Positions 43,778 through 52,045 of a stretch of 64,000 bases of DNA are shown one piece after another. The DNA is from Poriferisodalis sp965208925. Lineage in GTDB: Bacteria; Actinomycetota; Acidimicrobiia; Acidimicrobiales; Poriferisodalaceae. The DNA lies in the NCBI RefSeq assembly GCF_965208925.1, contig NZ_OZ242364.1, positions 1,674,001 through 1,738,000 on the forward strand, given 5' to 3'. Every line of letters begins with the position of its first letter. Within the stretch, counting starts at the first letter, position 1. A model generated the notes under the pieces. The model did no database searches. It was given only the letters and a program-made list of their open reading frames with translations, and was not told the DNA's origin. The translations under genes and the position numbers were made by a program.

Positions 43778-45475
43778 ATGCAACTATCCAAGAACCGCCT
43801 TTTGCGCTTGCTAGCGCTGCTCTTCGCGTTCTCGCTCGTCGCGGCCGCCTGCGGTGGCGACGATGGCGACGACGACGCCGGCGAAACCCAGACCACTGAG
43901 GCCATGGCCGAAGAGGAGGAGATGGCCGAAGAGGAGATGGCCGAGGAGGAGGAGATGGCCTCCGACGAGCCGGAGGAAGAAGCCGGCGGTCTCAGCCAGG
44001 ACGTCATCGAGCAGGCCGCCGAAGAAGACGAGATGGCCGAAGAGGAGATGGCCGAAGATGAGGAGATGATGGAGTTTGATCGCTCCACCATCGAGGGCAT
44101 CTTCGAAGAGGCCGAGTTCCGGCGTGCCAAGGTCGTAGAGCGAGTCTCTGCCCACATCGAGTCCGGCGAGTGGGGCGTTGGCGACGACAACATCCTGCGC
44201 GGCCCCGAAGGTTTCGTGATCGACCTCAACGAGTGTCCTGACGACTGGTCCAACACTGAGGGCATCACCGACACGGAGATCCGTCTCGGCCAGACCGGTC
44301 CGCAGTCGGGCACCCTCGCGCTGTACGGCAATGCCCGTCTGGGCTGGCAGACCTACCTCCTGCATGTGAATGCCGAAGGCGGCATCGCAGGCCGTGATGT
44401 GGTCATGAAGTCCTACGACGACGCGTATGTGGCCGCACAGACCATCGAGTTCGTGGACGAGCTGATCGAGAACGACAACGTCTTCGCGATCCACACGCTG
44501 GGTTCGCCGAACACGCTGGCGGTGTACGACACGCTCAACGCCGAGTGCATCCCGCAGCCGTTCGTGTGGACCGGCCACCCCGCATGGGGCGATCCCGAGG
44601 TGCACCCGTGGACCACCGGCAGCATCCTGTCGTACTCGACCGAGTCGGTGCTGTGGGGCAACTGGATCAAGGAGAACCTCGCAGACCAGCTGCCCGTCGT
44701 GGTGGCCGGCCTGGTGATGGACAACGACTTCGGTCTGGCCTACGAGCTGGGCTTCGAGGAGTACGCCCACAACAATCCCGATGTGGTGTCCGAGTTCATC
44801 AAGGTGCGCCATGACCCGGCCTCGCCGACGATCACCAACGAGATCACGACCATTGCCGCCGGCAACCCCGACGTCTACATCTCGATGACCGCGGGCAACG
44901 CCTGCCTGCTGGCCGTCCAAGAGGTCGCAGCGTCAGGTCTGAAGGAAGAGCTGTCGGCTGCCTTCACGCCTTCGGTGTGCAAGGCCCCGGCCAGCTGGAT
45001 TGCCCCTGCAGGCGATGACGGCGACGGCTGGTACATCGTGGGCGGCGGTGTCAAGGACACCACCGACCCGGCGCTGATCGGCAGCGATGCCTTCATCGAC
45101 TTCATCATCGAGAGCCTCGAGGCCAATGACCTCGATCCCACCATCTCGATGTTCGGCAACGGCTACATGCTGGGCTATCCGTACGTGGAGGCGCTGCGCA
45201 TCGCTGCGGAACTGCCTGCGAGTGCGAACAACCCGGCCGGCCTGAACCGGGCGAACTTCATCCTGGCGGTGCGGGCGATCGACATCCACCACCCGATCTT
45301 CCTGGACGGCATCACGTTCGCCATGAACGGCAACGCCGATGCTTTCCCGATCGAGGGCACGGATATCAGCCAGTACGACTCGTCCAATCACTCCTGGATC
45401 GTCTCGAACGTCATTGACGTGAACGGCGCTTCAGGCAACTGCGTCTGGGACAAGGACAACGGCGGCTGCCGTTGA
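43778..45475 (+). CDS. ABC-type amino-acid/amide substrate-binding lipoprotein, paralogue 1
   Basis: 565 aa from ATG 43778 behind CGAGGAGGGG. Lipoprotein signal ending VAAAC (Cys25), then an acidic low-complexity linker with repeated EEEMAEE units to about residue 105. The mature part is a periplasmic-binding type I (LivJ-like, Peripla_BP_6) fold: ITDTEIRLGQTGPQSGTLALYG, cited in part; IHTLGSPNTLAVYD; VVAGLVMDNDFGLAYELGFEEY, cited in part. It ends CVWDKDNGGCR. No permease or ATPase genes are adjacent, so it may feed a transporter encoded elsewhere. A near-identical design follows in tandem. Confidence 0.85.
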   Translation: MQLSKNRLLRLLALLFAFSLVAAACGGDDGDDDAGETQTTEAMAEEEEMAEEEMAEEEEMASDEPEEEAGGLSQDVIEQAAEEDEMAEEEMAEDEEMMEFDRSTIEGIFEEAEFRRAKVVERVSAHIESGEWGVGDDNILRGPEGFVIDLNECPDDWSNTEGITDTEIRLGQTGPQSGTLALYGNARLGWQTYLLHVNAEGGIAGRDVVMKSYDDAYVAAQTIEFVDELIENDNVFAIHTLGSPNTLAVYDTLNAECIPQPFVWTGHPAWGDPEVHPWTTGSILSYSTESVLWGNWIKENLADQLPVVVAGLVMDNDFGLAYELGFEEYAHNNPDVVSEFIKVRHDPASPTITNEITTIAAGNPDVYISMTAGNACLLAVQEVAASGLKEELSAAFTPSVCKAPASWIAPAGDDGDGWYIVGGGVKDTTDPALIGSDAFIDFIIESLEANDLDPTISMFGNGYMLGYPYVEALRIAAELPASANNPAGLNRANFILAVRAIDIHHPIFLDGITFAMNGNADAFPIEGTDISQYDSSNHSWIVSNVIDVNGASGNCVWDKDNGGCR

Positions 45476-45484
45476 TCAAGATCT

Positions 45485-45504
45485 AGGGCTGCTGTCAGCC
45501 CTTT
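45485..45504 (+). terminator. Terminator after the first binding lipoprotein
   Basis: AGGGCTG and CAGCCCT form a 7-bp stem around CTGT, followed by TTCAG, 10 bases after the stop codon. The T run is short, as is usual in high-GC genomes. Confidence 0.6.
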
Positions 45505-45522
45505 CAGACTGAGCGACACAGG

Positions 45523-45559
45523 GCGGTCGCCGCCGTATGACTCATGCGGTGGCGGCCGC
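45523..45559. terminator. 17-bp hairpin between the two binding lipoproteins
   Basis: Arms 45523-45539 and 45543-45559 pair along 17 positions (three of them G-T) around the loop ACT. It sits 48 bases after the first lipoprotein stop and is probably a second, stronger terminator. A hairpin of the same design follows the second paralogue at 47415. Confidence 0.65.
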
Positions 45560-45683
45560 TCGTCGCTTGTCATGTCCCTCGGCGCGGCAACACGACGTGT
45601 GGCAAGCGATTAGCTTCGGCGGGACTGTTGGGCGTCAGTGGGCCGTGCGGCCGCTGGTGCGGGCACACATCAAGGAGACCCAT

Positions 45684-47396
45684 ATGACCGGATCACACCG
45701 ACGGCTGTGGCGCTTGCTGGCGCTGCTGTTCGCGTTCTCGCTCATCGCGGCCGCATGCGGCGGCGGTGACGACGACGATGCGGGCGACGGCACCACGGAC
45801 GCCGGCACGCAGACCGCCGACGAGGACATGGCCGATGAGGACATGGCCGATGGGGACATGGCCGACGAGGCCGAGCCGGAGGACGAAGGCTCCATCGGCG
45901 GCGGCATCACCCAGGAGGCGCTGGAAGAAGACGCCGACGACGACATGGCCGACGACGACATGGCCGACGACGACATGGCCGACGACGAGATGATGTCGGT
46001 CAACCCCGACGACTTCGACCTGTCCACCATCGACGGCATCTGGGAGCTTGCCGCGGCGCAGCGTCACGCCATCGTCGACAAGCTGACCGCCGGCATCGAA
46101 GCCGGCGAGTGGGGCGTCGGTGACGACGGCATCCTGCGGGGGCCGTCCGGCTTCGAGATCGACATGAACGGGTGCCCGTCCGACTGGTCGGACACCACCG
46201 GCATCACCGACACCGAGATCCGGATCGGCCAGACGACCGTGAAGTCGGGCAACCTGGCCGCCTATGGCGACATCACCGTCGGCTGGGAGAACTACTACGA
46301 GTACGTGAACGCCACCGGTGGCGTGGCCGGCAAGGACATGGTGCTGATCTCCCGTGACGACGGCTATGTGGCCGCACAGACCATCGAGTTCATCGATGAG
46401 CTGATCGAGTCGGGGAACGTGTTCGCGCTGCACACGCTGGGCTCGCCGAACACGCTCGCCGTGTACGACCAGATCAACGACGAGTGCATCCCGCAGGTCA
46501 TGGTGGCGACGGGCCACCCGGCTTGGGGCGATCCGGTGAACCACCCGTGGACCACGGGCCTGCAGATGTCGTACTCCACCGAGGCGATCCTGTGGGGCAA
46601 CTGGATCAAGCAGAACCTCGCCGACGAGCTGCCGGTGAAGGTGGCCGGCCTGGTGATGGACAACGACTTCGGCCTGGCCTATGAGCTGGGCTTCCACGCG
46701 TATGCGCATGCGAATCCCGACGTCGTGAGCGAGTTCATCCCGGTGCGTCATGACCCGGCCGCACCCACGCTGACCAACGAGGTCACGACCATCGCCGCCG
46801 CGAGCCCGAATGTGTTCATCTCGATGACCGCCGGCAATCCGTGCCTGCTTGCGATTCAAGAGGTGGACGCCTCGGGCTTGCTCGACGACCTGTCCGTGGC
46901 GTTCACGCCGTCGGTCTGCAAGGCCGTGGCGGCCTACATGGCGCCGGCGGGCGATTCGGCTGACGACTGGTGGATCGTGGGCGGCGGTGTCAAGGACTCC
47001 ACCGACCCGAAGCACGTCGACGAGCCGTTCATCTCGTTCCTGCGTGGCGAACTGGCAGATCGAGGACTCGATCCCGAGATCTCGCTGCTCGGCACCGGCT
47101 ACTACTTCGCGTACCCGCACACCGAGGCGATCCGTGTGGCTGCCGAGCTGCCGGGCGGCCTGACCAGGACCAACTTCATCCTGGCGGCGCGGTCGCTGGA
47201 CATCTACCACCCGCTGCTGCTGGACGGCATCAGCTTTGCTGCCGACGGCGCTGTGGACGGGTACTACGTAGAAGGCTCGGACTTCAGCCAGTACGACGCG
47301 GCGGAGCAGACGTGGGACATCGTCGGCGCCATCGTGGACGTGAACGGCGGCTCTCCGAACTGCGCCTGGGACAAGGACAACGGCGGCTGCCGCTGA
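45684..47396 (+). CDS. ABC-type amino-acid/amide substrate-binding lipoprotein, paralogue 2
   Basis: 570 aa from ATG 45684 behind AAGGAGA. Signal MTGSHRRLWRLLALLFAFSL ending AAAC (Cys25). The linker is again acidic but with a different repeat, DMAD(D/E) in several near-copies. The binding domain is strongly similar to paralogue 1: SGNVFALHTLGSPNTLAVYD, TGHPAWGDPVNHPWTTG, VAGLVMDNDFGLAYELGF, and an identical ending, CAWDKDNGGCR versus CVWDKDNGGCR. The pair arose by tandem duplication; the domain is kept while the linker has changed. Ligand unknown. Confidence 0.85.
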   Translation: MTGSHRRLWRLLALLFAFSLIAAACGGGDDDDAGDGTTDAGTQTADEDMADEDMADGDMADEAEPEDEGSIGGGITQEALEEDADDDMADDDMADDDMADDEMMSVNPDDFDLSTIDGIWELAAAQRHAIVDKLTAGIEAGEWGVGDDGILRGPSGFEIDMNGCPSDWSDTTGITDTEIRIGQTTVKSGNLAAYGDITVGWENYYEYVNATGGVAGKDMVLISRDDGYVAAQTIEFIDELIESGNVFALHTLGSPNTLAVYDQINDECIPQVMVATGHPAWGDPVNHPWTTGLQMSYSTEAILWGNWIKQNLADELPVKVAGLVMDNDFGLAYELGFHAYAHANPDVVSEFIPVRHDPAAPTLTNEVTTIAAASPNVFISMTAGNPCLLAIQEVDASGLLDDLSVAFTPSVCKAVAAYMAPAGDSADDWWIVGGGVKDSTDPKHVDEPFISFLRGELADRGLDPEISLLGTGYYFAYPHTEAIRVAAELPGGLTRTNFILAARSLDIYHPLLLDGISFAADGAVDGYYVEGSDFSQYDAAEQTWDIVGAIVDVNGGSPNCAWDKDNGGCR

Positions 47397-47414
47397 TCCA
47401 GACCTAGCGACACA

Positions 47415-47452
47415 GAGCGGCCGTCGCTGCAGTCATGCAGCGGCGGCCGCTC
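47415..47452. terminator. Bidirectional terminator hairpin
   Basis: GAGCGGCCGTCGCTGCA (47415-47431) pairs with TGCAGCGGCGGCCGCTC (47436-47452), 17 bp with one G-T pair, loop GTCA. It lies between the convergent binding-lipoprotein and oxidase genes and would stop both. Confidence 0.75.
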
Positions 47453-47459
47453 GTCGCGT

Positions 47460-49061
47460 CTAGGGGTCGATGAGGACGCCGGGGTTGAGGATGCCGTTGG
47501 GGTCGAGCCGCTTCTTCGCGGCTCGGATCGCTTCGGCGAACAGCTCTGGGCGCTGTTGGTCGTACGCGTTGGGGCGATGCATCCGGCCGACCGCGTGATG
47601 GTGTGTGCAGGTGCCGCCGGCTGCTTCGAGTGCCTCGTTGGCGGCGTCCTTGACGATCTGCCACTGTTCGATCTCGCCGCCCTGGGTGCCCATGCCCGAC
47701 CACGTGTAGTAGGGCGCCGGACCGTCTGTGTACACGTGGGTGAACCGGCACGACAGCGAATGATGCGGTCCGAAGACCTCGGCCAGCACTGCGCCGACCT
47801 TCTCGCGTACCACCGCGTCGAACTCGGGCCACTGGTCCCAGGTGATCGCTGTCTCGAAGGTGTCGTTGATGAGCCCCAGCGATGTCTCCACGCCATTGCC
47901 GACGCCGATGAACGCACTGCGCCAGGCGCCGACTGCACCGCCGCGTCCGGTAGGCGTTCCGGTGCCGTCGTCGATCTGGATCTCGTCGTCGGGCACATGA
48001 CCGTTACAGCCGCGGGCGATCTCGACCGCCTGGGCGATGCTGTGGCGCTGGGTCAGCTCGGCTGATTCGAACGACACGATCACCAGCGCGTGCTTGCCGT
48101 CCATGCCGGCGGCTCGACCGGCTTCGGCCGGGTCGAGGATGCGCAGGTTGGCGGGCCACAGCTTCGCCTGGACTAGGTGCCGCACCGCGGTGTAGCCGGC
48201 TTCCCATGACGGGAATGTGATGCCCGCCGTCGCCCGGAACGTCGGGCGCTTCTGGATGCGCATCCACGCCTCGGTGATGATCCCGTAGATGCCTTCCGAG
48301 CCGATCACCATGCGGTCCGGGCTGGGGCCGGCACCCGACCCCGGCAGCCGGCGCGACTCCCACCAGCCCGACGGCGTGATCATCCGGGTCGACTCGACGA
48401 AGTCGTCGATATGAGTGTGGTTGGTGGCGTAGTGGCCGCCTGAGCGAGTCGCGATCCACCCACCGAGCGTGGAGAACCGGAACGACTGCGGGAAGTGGCG
48501 CAGCGTGTGCCCGCTCGGGCGCAGTTGATCTTCGAGGTGCGGTCCGAAAACGCCGGCCTGGATGCGAGCGGCCCGGGACACGTCGTCGATCTCGAGTACT
48601 TGATCGAGTTGGTCCAAGGAGATGACGACCGTGGGTCCGCGGTCCTCAGGCGGCGTCAGGCCCCAGACCACTGACGAGCCGCCGCCGTAGGGGACTGCGA
48701 TGTAGCCGTTGGCATCGCACCAGTCGAGCGTGGCCTCAACCTCGGTCTCGTTGCGCGGGTGCGCCACCGCGTCGGGCGGGTTCGGGAAGTCCAGGTTGAA
48801 GGCCCGGACTCGCTCGGTGAAGTGGGCGCCATAGGCGTACCGGGCCCGGTCGTAGGTGCTCGTCGAGCACCAGCCGGCCACCGAGTCGGGAACCGCGATG
48901 CGGGGCGGGCGCAGGTCGGCGTCGTCCACCGACGGGACGGGCTTGGCCACGATCTCGGTGCCGTACTGGGCCGAGAGCTTCTTGGCCAGTTCAGCCCGGT
49001 CAGCATCGGTGGGTTCTTCAGACTCCAGGCACCACGCCCAGAAGGACTTGCGATCTGCCAT
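47460..49061 (-). CDS. FAD-linked oxidase, alkylglycerone-phosphate-synthase-like
   Basis: 533 aa from ATG 49061. N-terminal FAD_binding_4 domain: VAHPRNETEVEATLDWCD, YGGGSSVVWG and a later FSTLGGWIATRSGGHYATNH, cited in part. C-terminal FAD-oxidase_C domain contains GGTCTHHHAVGRMHRP, whose His triad is the hallmark of alkyl-DHAP synthase (AGPS). It ends RLDPNGILNPGVLIDP. AGPS exchanges the acyl chain of acyl-DHAP for a fatty alcohol to make ether lipids; length matches mycobacterial AgpS (about 527 aa). The reaction here is inference by family. Confidence 0.8.
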   Translation of the reverse strand: MADRKSFWAWCLESEEPTDADRAELAKKLSAQYGTEIVAKPVPSVDDADLRPPRIAVPDSVAGWCSTSTYDRARYAYGAHFTERVRAFNLDFPNPPDAVAHPRNETEVEATLDWCDANGYIAVPYGGGSSVVWGLTPPEDRGPTVVISLDQLDQVLEIDDVSRAARIQAGVFGPHLEDQLRPSGHTLRHFPQSFRFSTLGGWIATRSGGHYATNHTHIDDFVESTRMITPSGWWESRRLPGSGAGPSPDRMVIGSEGIYGIITEAWMRIQKRPTFRATAGITFPSWEAGYTAVRHLVQAKLWPANLRILDPAEAGRAAGMDGKHALVIVSFESAELTQRHSIAQAVEIARGCNGHVPDDEIQIDDGTGTPTGRGGAVGAWRSAFIGVGNGVETSLGLINDTFETAITWDQWPEFDAVVREKVGAVLAEVFGPHHSLSCRFTHVYTDGPAPYYTWSGMGTQGGEIEQWQIVKDAANEALEAAGGTCTHHHAVGRMHRPNAYDQQRPELFAEAIRAAKKRLDPNGILNPGVLIDP

Positions 49062-49110
49062 GACCTGTACCTCCAGATACGCGCCCGTCAACCTAGATGT
49101 TTCAGCAGCG

Positions 49111-50328
49111 TCAGTCGTCGGCGAGCAGCGTGCGGCTGATGACGAGTTTCTGGATCTCGCTCGTGCCCTCGCCGATGATCATCAACGGCGCGTCCCGGTA
49201 GTAGCGCTCCACCGGGTACTCGGTGGAGAAGCCGTTCCCGCCGTGAATGCGCATGGCGTCCAGCGACAGTTCTGCAGCGGTCTCCGAGGCGAACAGCTTG
49301 GCCATTCCTGCGGCCAGGTCGACCCGCTCGCCGGCATCGGCCTTGCGCGCCGCGTCGTAGGTCATCAGCCGCGCAGCGTGCAGCTTGGTGGCCATCTCGG
49401 CGATCTTGAAGGCGATCGCCTGGTGCTTGGCGATGGGCTTGCCGAACGCCTCGCGCTGCTTCGCATAAGCGACCGCGGCGTCGTAAGCAGCCTGGGCCAC
49501 GCCCACGCCGCGAGCTGCCACATTGATGCGGCCCAACTCGAGCGCGGCAAGCGCCCAGCGCAGGCCGTTGCCGATGCCTTGATCTCCGCCGAGCACCCTG
49601 TCGGCCGGCACGCGATGGTCTACGTAGGACATCTCGACGGTCTCGAGCCCCCGGTAGCCGATCTTGTCGATCTTGCGGCTCACCGTGATGCCGCCCGACT
49701 GCTTGCCCGGTGTCTTGTCCACCAGGAAGCAGGTGATGCCCGAACCCATGGGGTCGCCTTCGGGAACCCGAGCCAGCAGCGCCACGATGCCTGCCCGCTC
49801 GCCGTTGGTGACCCACATCTTGGTGCCGTTGATGACGAACTCGTCGCCGTCACGCACCGCACGGCAGCGCAGAGCACCCGCGTCGGAGCCGCTGTCAGGT
49901 TCCGAGAGCGAGAAGCAGCCGCGCAGCTTGCCGGTGGCCATGCCGGGCAGTGAACGGTCGCGCTGTTCGCCGGTGCCGAACCGGGAGATGAGCTTGGCGC
50001 AGATGAGATGGCTGTTGACGATGCCCGCCAGCGACATCCACCCCCGAGACAGCTCCTCGATGACCCGGGCGTACGTCACATGGTCGAGGTCGAGCCCGCC
50101 GTGCGATTCGGGAATGGTGGCGCCGAACAGGCCGAAGTCCTCCATCTGTTCGGCCATCGCCGTGGGGTACTCGTCAGCCAGCTCGAGGGCAGACGACTCG
50201 GGCACCACCACTTCGTCTACCCAGCGTCGCAGTGTGTCGATGATCTCGTCCGCAACCTCGTCAGTGGCTTCGTCGTTGTCGTGCACCGATCCTCCCAGTG
50301 TGGTCCGTGCCGATGCTTGCTCCGTCAT
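49111..50328 (-). CDS. Acyl-CoA dehydrogenase
   Basis: 405 aa from ATG 50328. Family signatures: CFSLSEPDSGSDAGALRCRA, cited in full; GTKMWVTNGERAGIVALLAR; LGRINVAARGVGVAQAAYDAA, cited in part; AMRIHGGNGFSTEYPVERYY. The catalytic base is in place in MIIGEGTSEIQKLVISR (Glu of GEGTSE). It oxidises an acyl-CoA to the enoyl-CoA with FAD, passing electrons to ETF. Same strand as the AGPS-like gene, 49 bases upstream of it, so possibly one lipid-related transcript. Confidence 0.9.
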   Translation of the reverse strand: MTEQASARTTLGGSVHDNDEATDEVADEIIDTLRRWVDEVVVPESSALELADEYPTAMAEQMEDFGLFGATIPESHGGLDLDHVTYARVIEELSRGWMSLAGIVNSHLICAKLISRFGTGEQRDRSLPGMATGKLRGCFSLSEPDSGSDAGALRCRAVRDGDEFVINGTKMWVTNGERAGIVALLARVPEGDPMGSGITCFLVDKTPGKQSGGITVSRKIDKIGYRGLETVEMSYVDHRVPADRVLGGDQGIGNGLRWALAALELGRINVAARGVGVAQAAYDAAVAYAKQREAFGKPIAKHQAIAFKIAEMATKLHAARLMTYDAARKADAGERVDLAAGMAKLFASETAAELSLDAMRIHGGNGFSTEYPVERYYRDAPLMIIGEGTSEIQKLVISRTLLADD

Positions 50329-50405
50329 CGATGCGGCGCTGCCTGCGCTGCCAGAGCAACAGAGTTGCTCCTAGCATTCGCGCCGTTGATCTAGGAGGTA
50401 CGACG

Positions 50406-51449
50406 ATGAAGATATCCATGGCGATCGGAGCAGGCGCGAGCTTGGATCCCAAGCGGCTCAGCCAGCACGTCGCAGATCTCGAAGCAGCAGGCGTCGACAT
50501 GATCTGGGGCGGCGAGATCTACGGCTTCGATCTCGTGTCGACGCTGGCGTATGTCGCTGCCAAGACCGAGCGCATCCAGCTCATGACCGGAATCCTGCCC
50601 ATCTATTCGCGCAGCCCCGCCATCATCGCCCAGACCGCCATGACCATCGACACCCTGTCGGAAGGTCGCTTCATCTTGGGCCTCGGCACCTCGGGACCCC
50701 AGGTGATCGAGGGCTGGCACGGGGTGCCGTTCTCCAAGCCAATGGGACGGACCCGCGACGTGATCGAGATCTGCCGCAAGGTCTGGTCGGGTGACAAGGT
50801 GGTTCATGAGGGCAGCGCCGTCAGCCTGCCCTATGACGGGGGCACGGGCCTAGGGAAGCCGCTCAAGCTGATGGCCAAGCCATTCCGCAGGGACATCCCG
50901 ATTGCGGTGGCGTCGATCGGGCCTCGCAACGTGGAGATGACTGCCGAGCTGGCCGAGGTCTGGCAGCCCATCCACTTCCTTCCCGAGATGTTCAACGACG
51001 TGTGGGGAGAGTCGCTCGCTGCCGGCAGCGCCAAGCGCTCCGACGAACTGGCCGACCTGCAGATCGTGGCCGGCGGCACCGTGGCGCTGGGCGATGGCGC
51101 GATGGTCGATTCGGTGCGCAAGGGCGTTCGCGACAACGTCGGCTTCTACGTCGGCGGTATGGGTGCCCGCGACAAGAACTTCTACAACGACCTCTTCAAG
51201 CGCTACGGCTACGTCGACGAGGCAGAGAAGATCCAGGACCTGTTCCTGACCGGCAAGCGCGACGAGGCATTTGCCGCGGTGCCCGACGACTATGTCGACC
51301 GTGCCAGCCTCACAGGCGATCCCGAACGTGTGAAGGAACGAGTCGAGGTGTACCGCTCCGTCGGCGTGAGCTATCTGGACATCACGATCCCGCCCGAGAC
51401 CGAGAACCCGCTCGAAGTCATCTCGCAAGTCAAGGCTTGGGCCGAATAG
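50406..51449 (+). CDS. Luciferase-like F420-dependent oxidoreductase
   Basis: 347 aa from ATG 50406 behind AGGAGGT. Family marks: VADLEAAGVDMIWGGEIYGFD, cited in part; RIQLMTGILPIYSRSPAIIAQ, cited in part; TLSEGRFILGLGTSGPQVIEG, cited in part; PIAVASIGPRNVEMTAELAE. This is the TIGR03559-like F420 branch. Divergent from the acyl-CoA dehydrogenase (77 bases between starts). Substrate unknown. Confidence 0.85.
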   Translation: MKISMAIGAGASLDPKRLSQHVADLEAAGVDMIWGGEIYGFDLVSTLAYVAAKTERIQLMTGILPIYSRSPAIIAQTAMTIDTLSEGRFILGLGTSGPQVIEGWHGVPFSKPMGRTRDVIEICRKVWSGDKVVHEGSAVSLPYDGGTGLGKPLKLMAKPFRRDIPIAVASIGPRNVEMTAELAEVWQPIHFLPEMFNDVWGESLAAGSAKRSDELADLQIVAGGTVALGDGAMVDSVRKGVRDNVGFYVGGMGARDKNFYNDLFKRYGYVDEAEKIQDLFLTGKRDEAFAAVPDDYVDRASLTGDPERVKERVEVYRSVGVSYLDITIPPETENPLEVISQVKAWAE

Positions 51450-51548
51450 CGGGAACCCGCAGGCGATACGTGTTCGGCGGCGTGTGCCGGTGTCGTCGCC
51501 GGTTGGGCTTGCCAGAACAGCGACAGGTCGCCAGCTAGCTTTCCGCCG

Positions 51549-52034
51549 GTGAGCGGACGTGGCCGGCGGGCGCGGTCGGATGAACGGTTCATGGCTGCAG
51601 CTGCCGATCTCGGGCTGTCACCCGACGTCCTGCGCTTTCCCGAGGGCACGCGTACCGCCGAGCAGGCGGCGGCAGCAGTCGGCTGCCAGCTCGGTCAGAT
51701 CGTGAAGTCGCTGGTGTTCCTGTGCGACGGTCGGCCAGTGCTGGCGCTCACCTCCGGCGCAAATCGGGTCGACACCGGCCGATTGGGGGAGTTGCTCGGT
51801 GGCACGATCACCCGTGCCGACGCCGATGGCGTGCGGGAGGCCACCGGTTACGCGATCGGGGGCACGCCCCCGTTCGGGCATGCGCGGCCGCTGCGTGCAG
51901 TGGCAGACCCGGCACTGCTGACCTACGGCACGGTGTGGGCCGCCGCAGGCACGCCCGACACGGTCTTCGAGCTGACGCCCGACGAGCTGGTGCGCGCGAG
52001 CGGCGCCGAGGTCGCCGATTTCGTCGCTGGTTGA
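51549..52034 (+). CDS. YbaK/EbsC-family aminoacyl-tRNA deacylase-like protein
   Basis: 161 aa from GTG 51549. The fold pattern is clear: TAEQAAAAVGCQLGQIVKSLVF with the catalytic-type Lys, VLALTSGANRVDTGRLGELLG, cited in part, ATGYAIGGTPPFGHARPL and LTYGTVWAAAGTPDTVFELT. Members hydrolyse mischarged tRNA such as Cys-tRNA(Pro) or Ala-tRNA(Pro). Which one is not determined. Converges on the MMPL gene, 11 bases between stops. Confidence 0.87.
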   Translation: MSGRGRRARSDERFMAAAADLGLSPDVLRFPEGTRTAEQAAAAVGCQLGQIVKSLVFLCDGRPVLALTSGANRVDTGRLGELLGGTITRADADGVREATGYAIGGTPPFGHARPLRAVADPALLTYGTVWAAAGTPDTVFELTPDELVRASGAEVADFVAG

Positions 52035-52045
52035 ATGCGACGCGT

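Noticed and set aside
45693..47210. 505-aa open frame on the minus strand
   Set aside because: Antisense to the second binding lipoprotein, whose signal and domain are clear.
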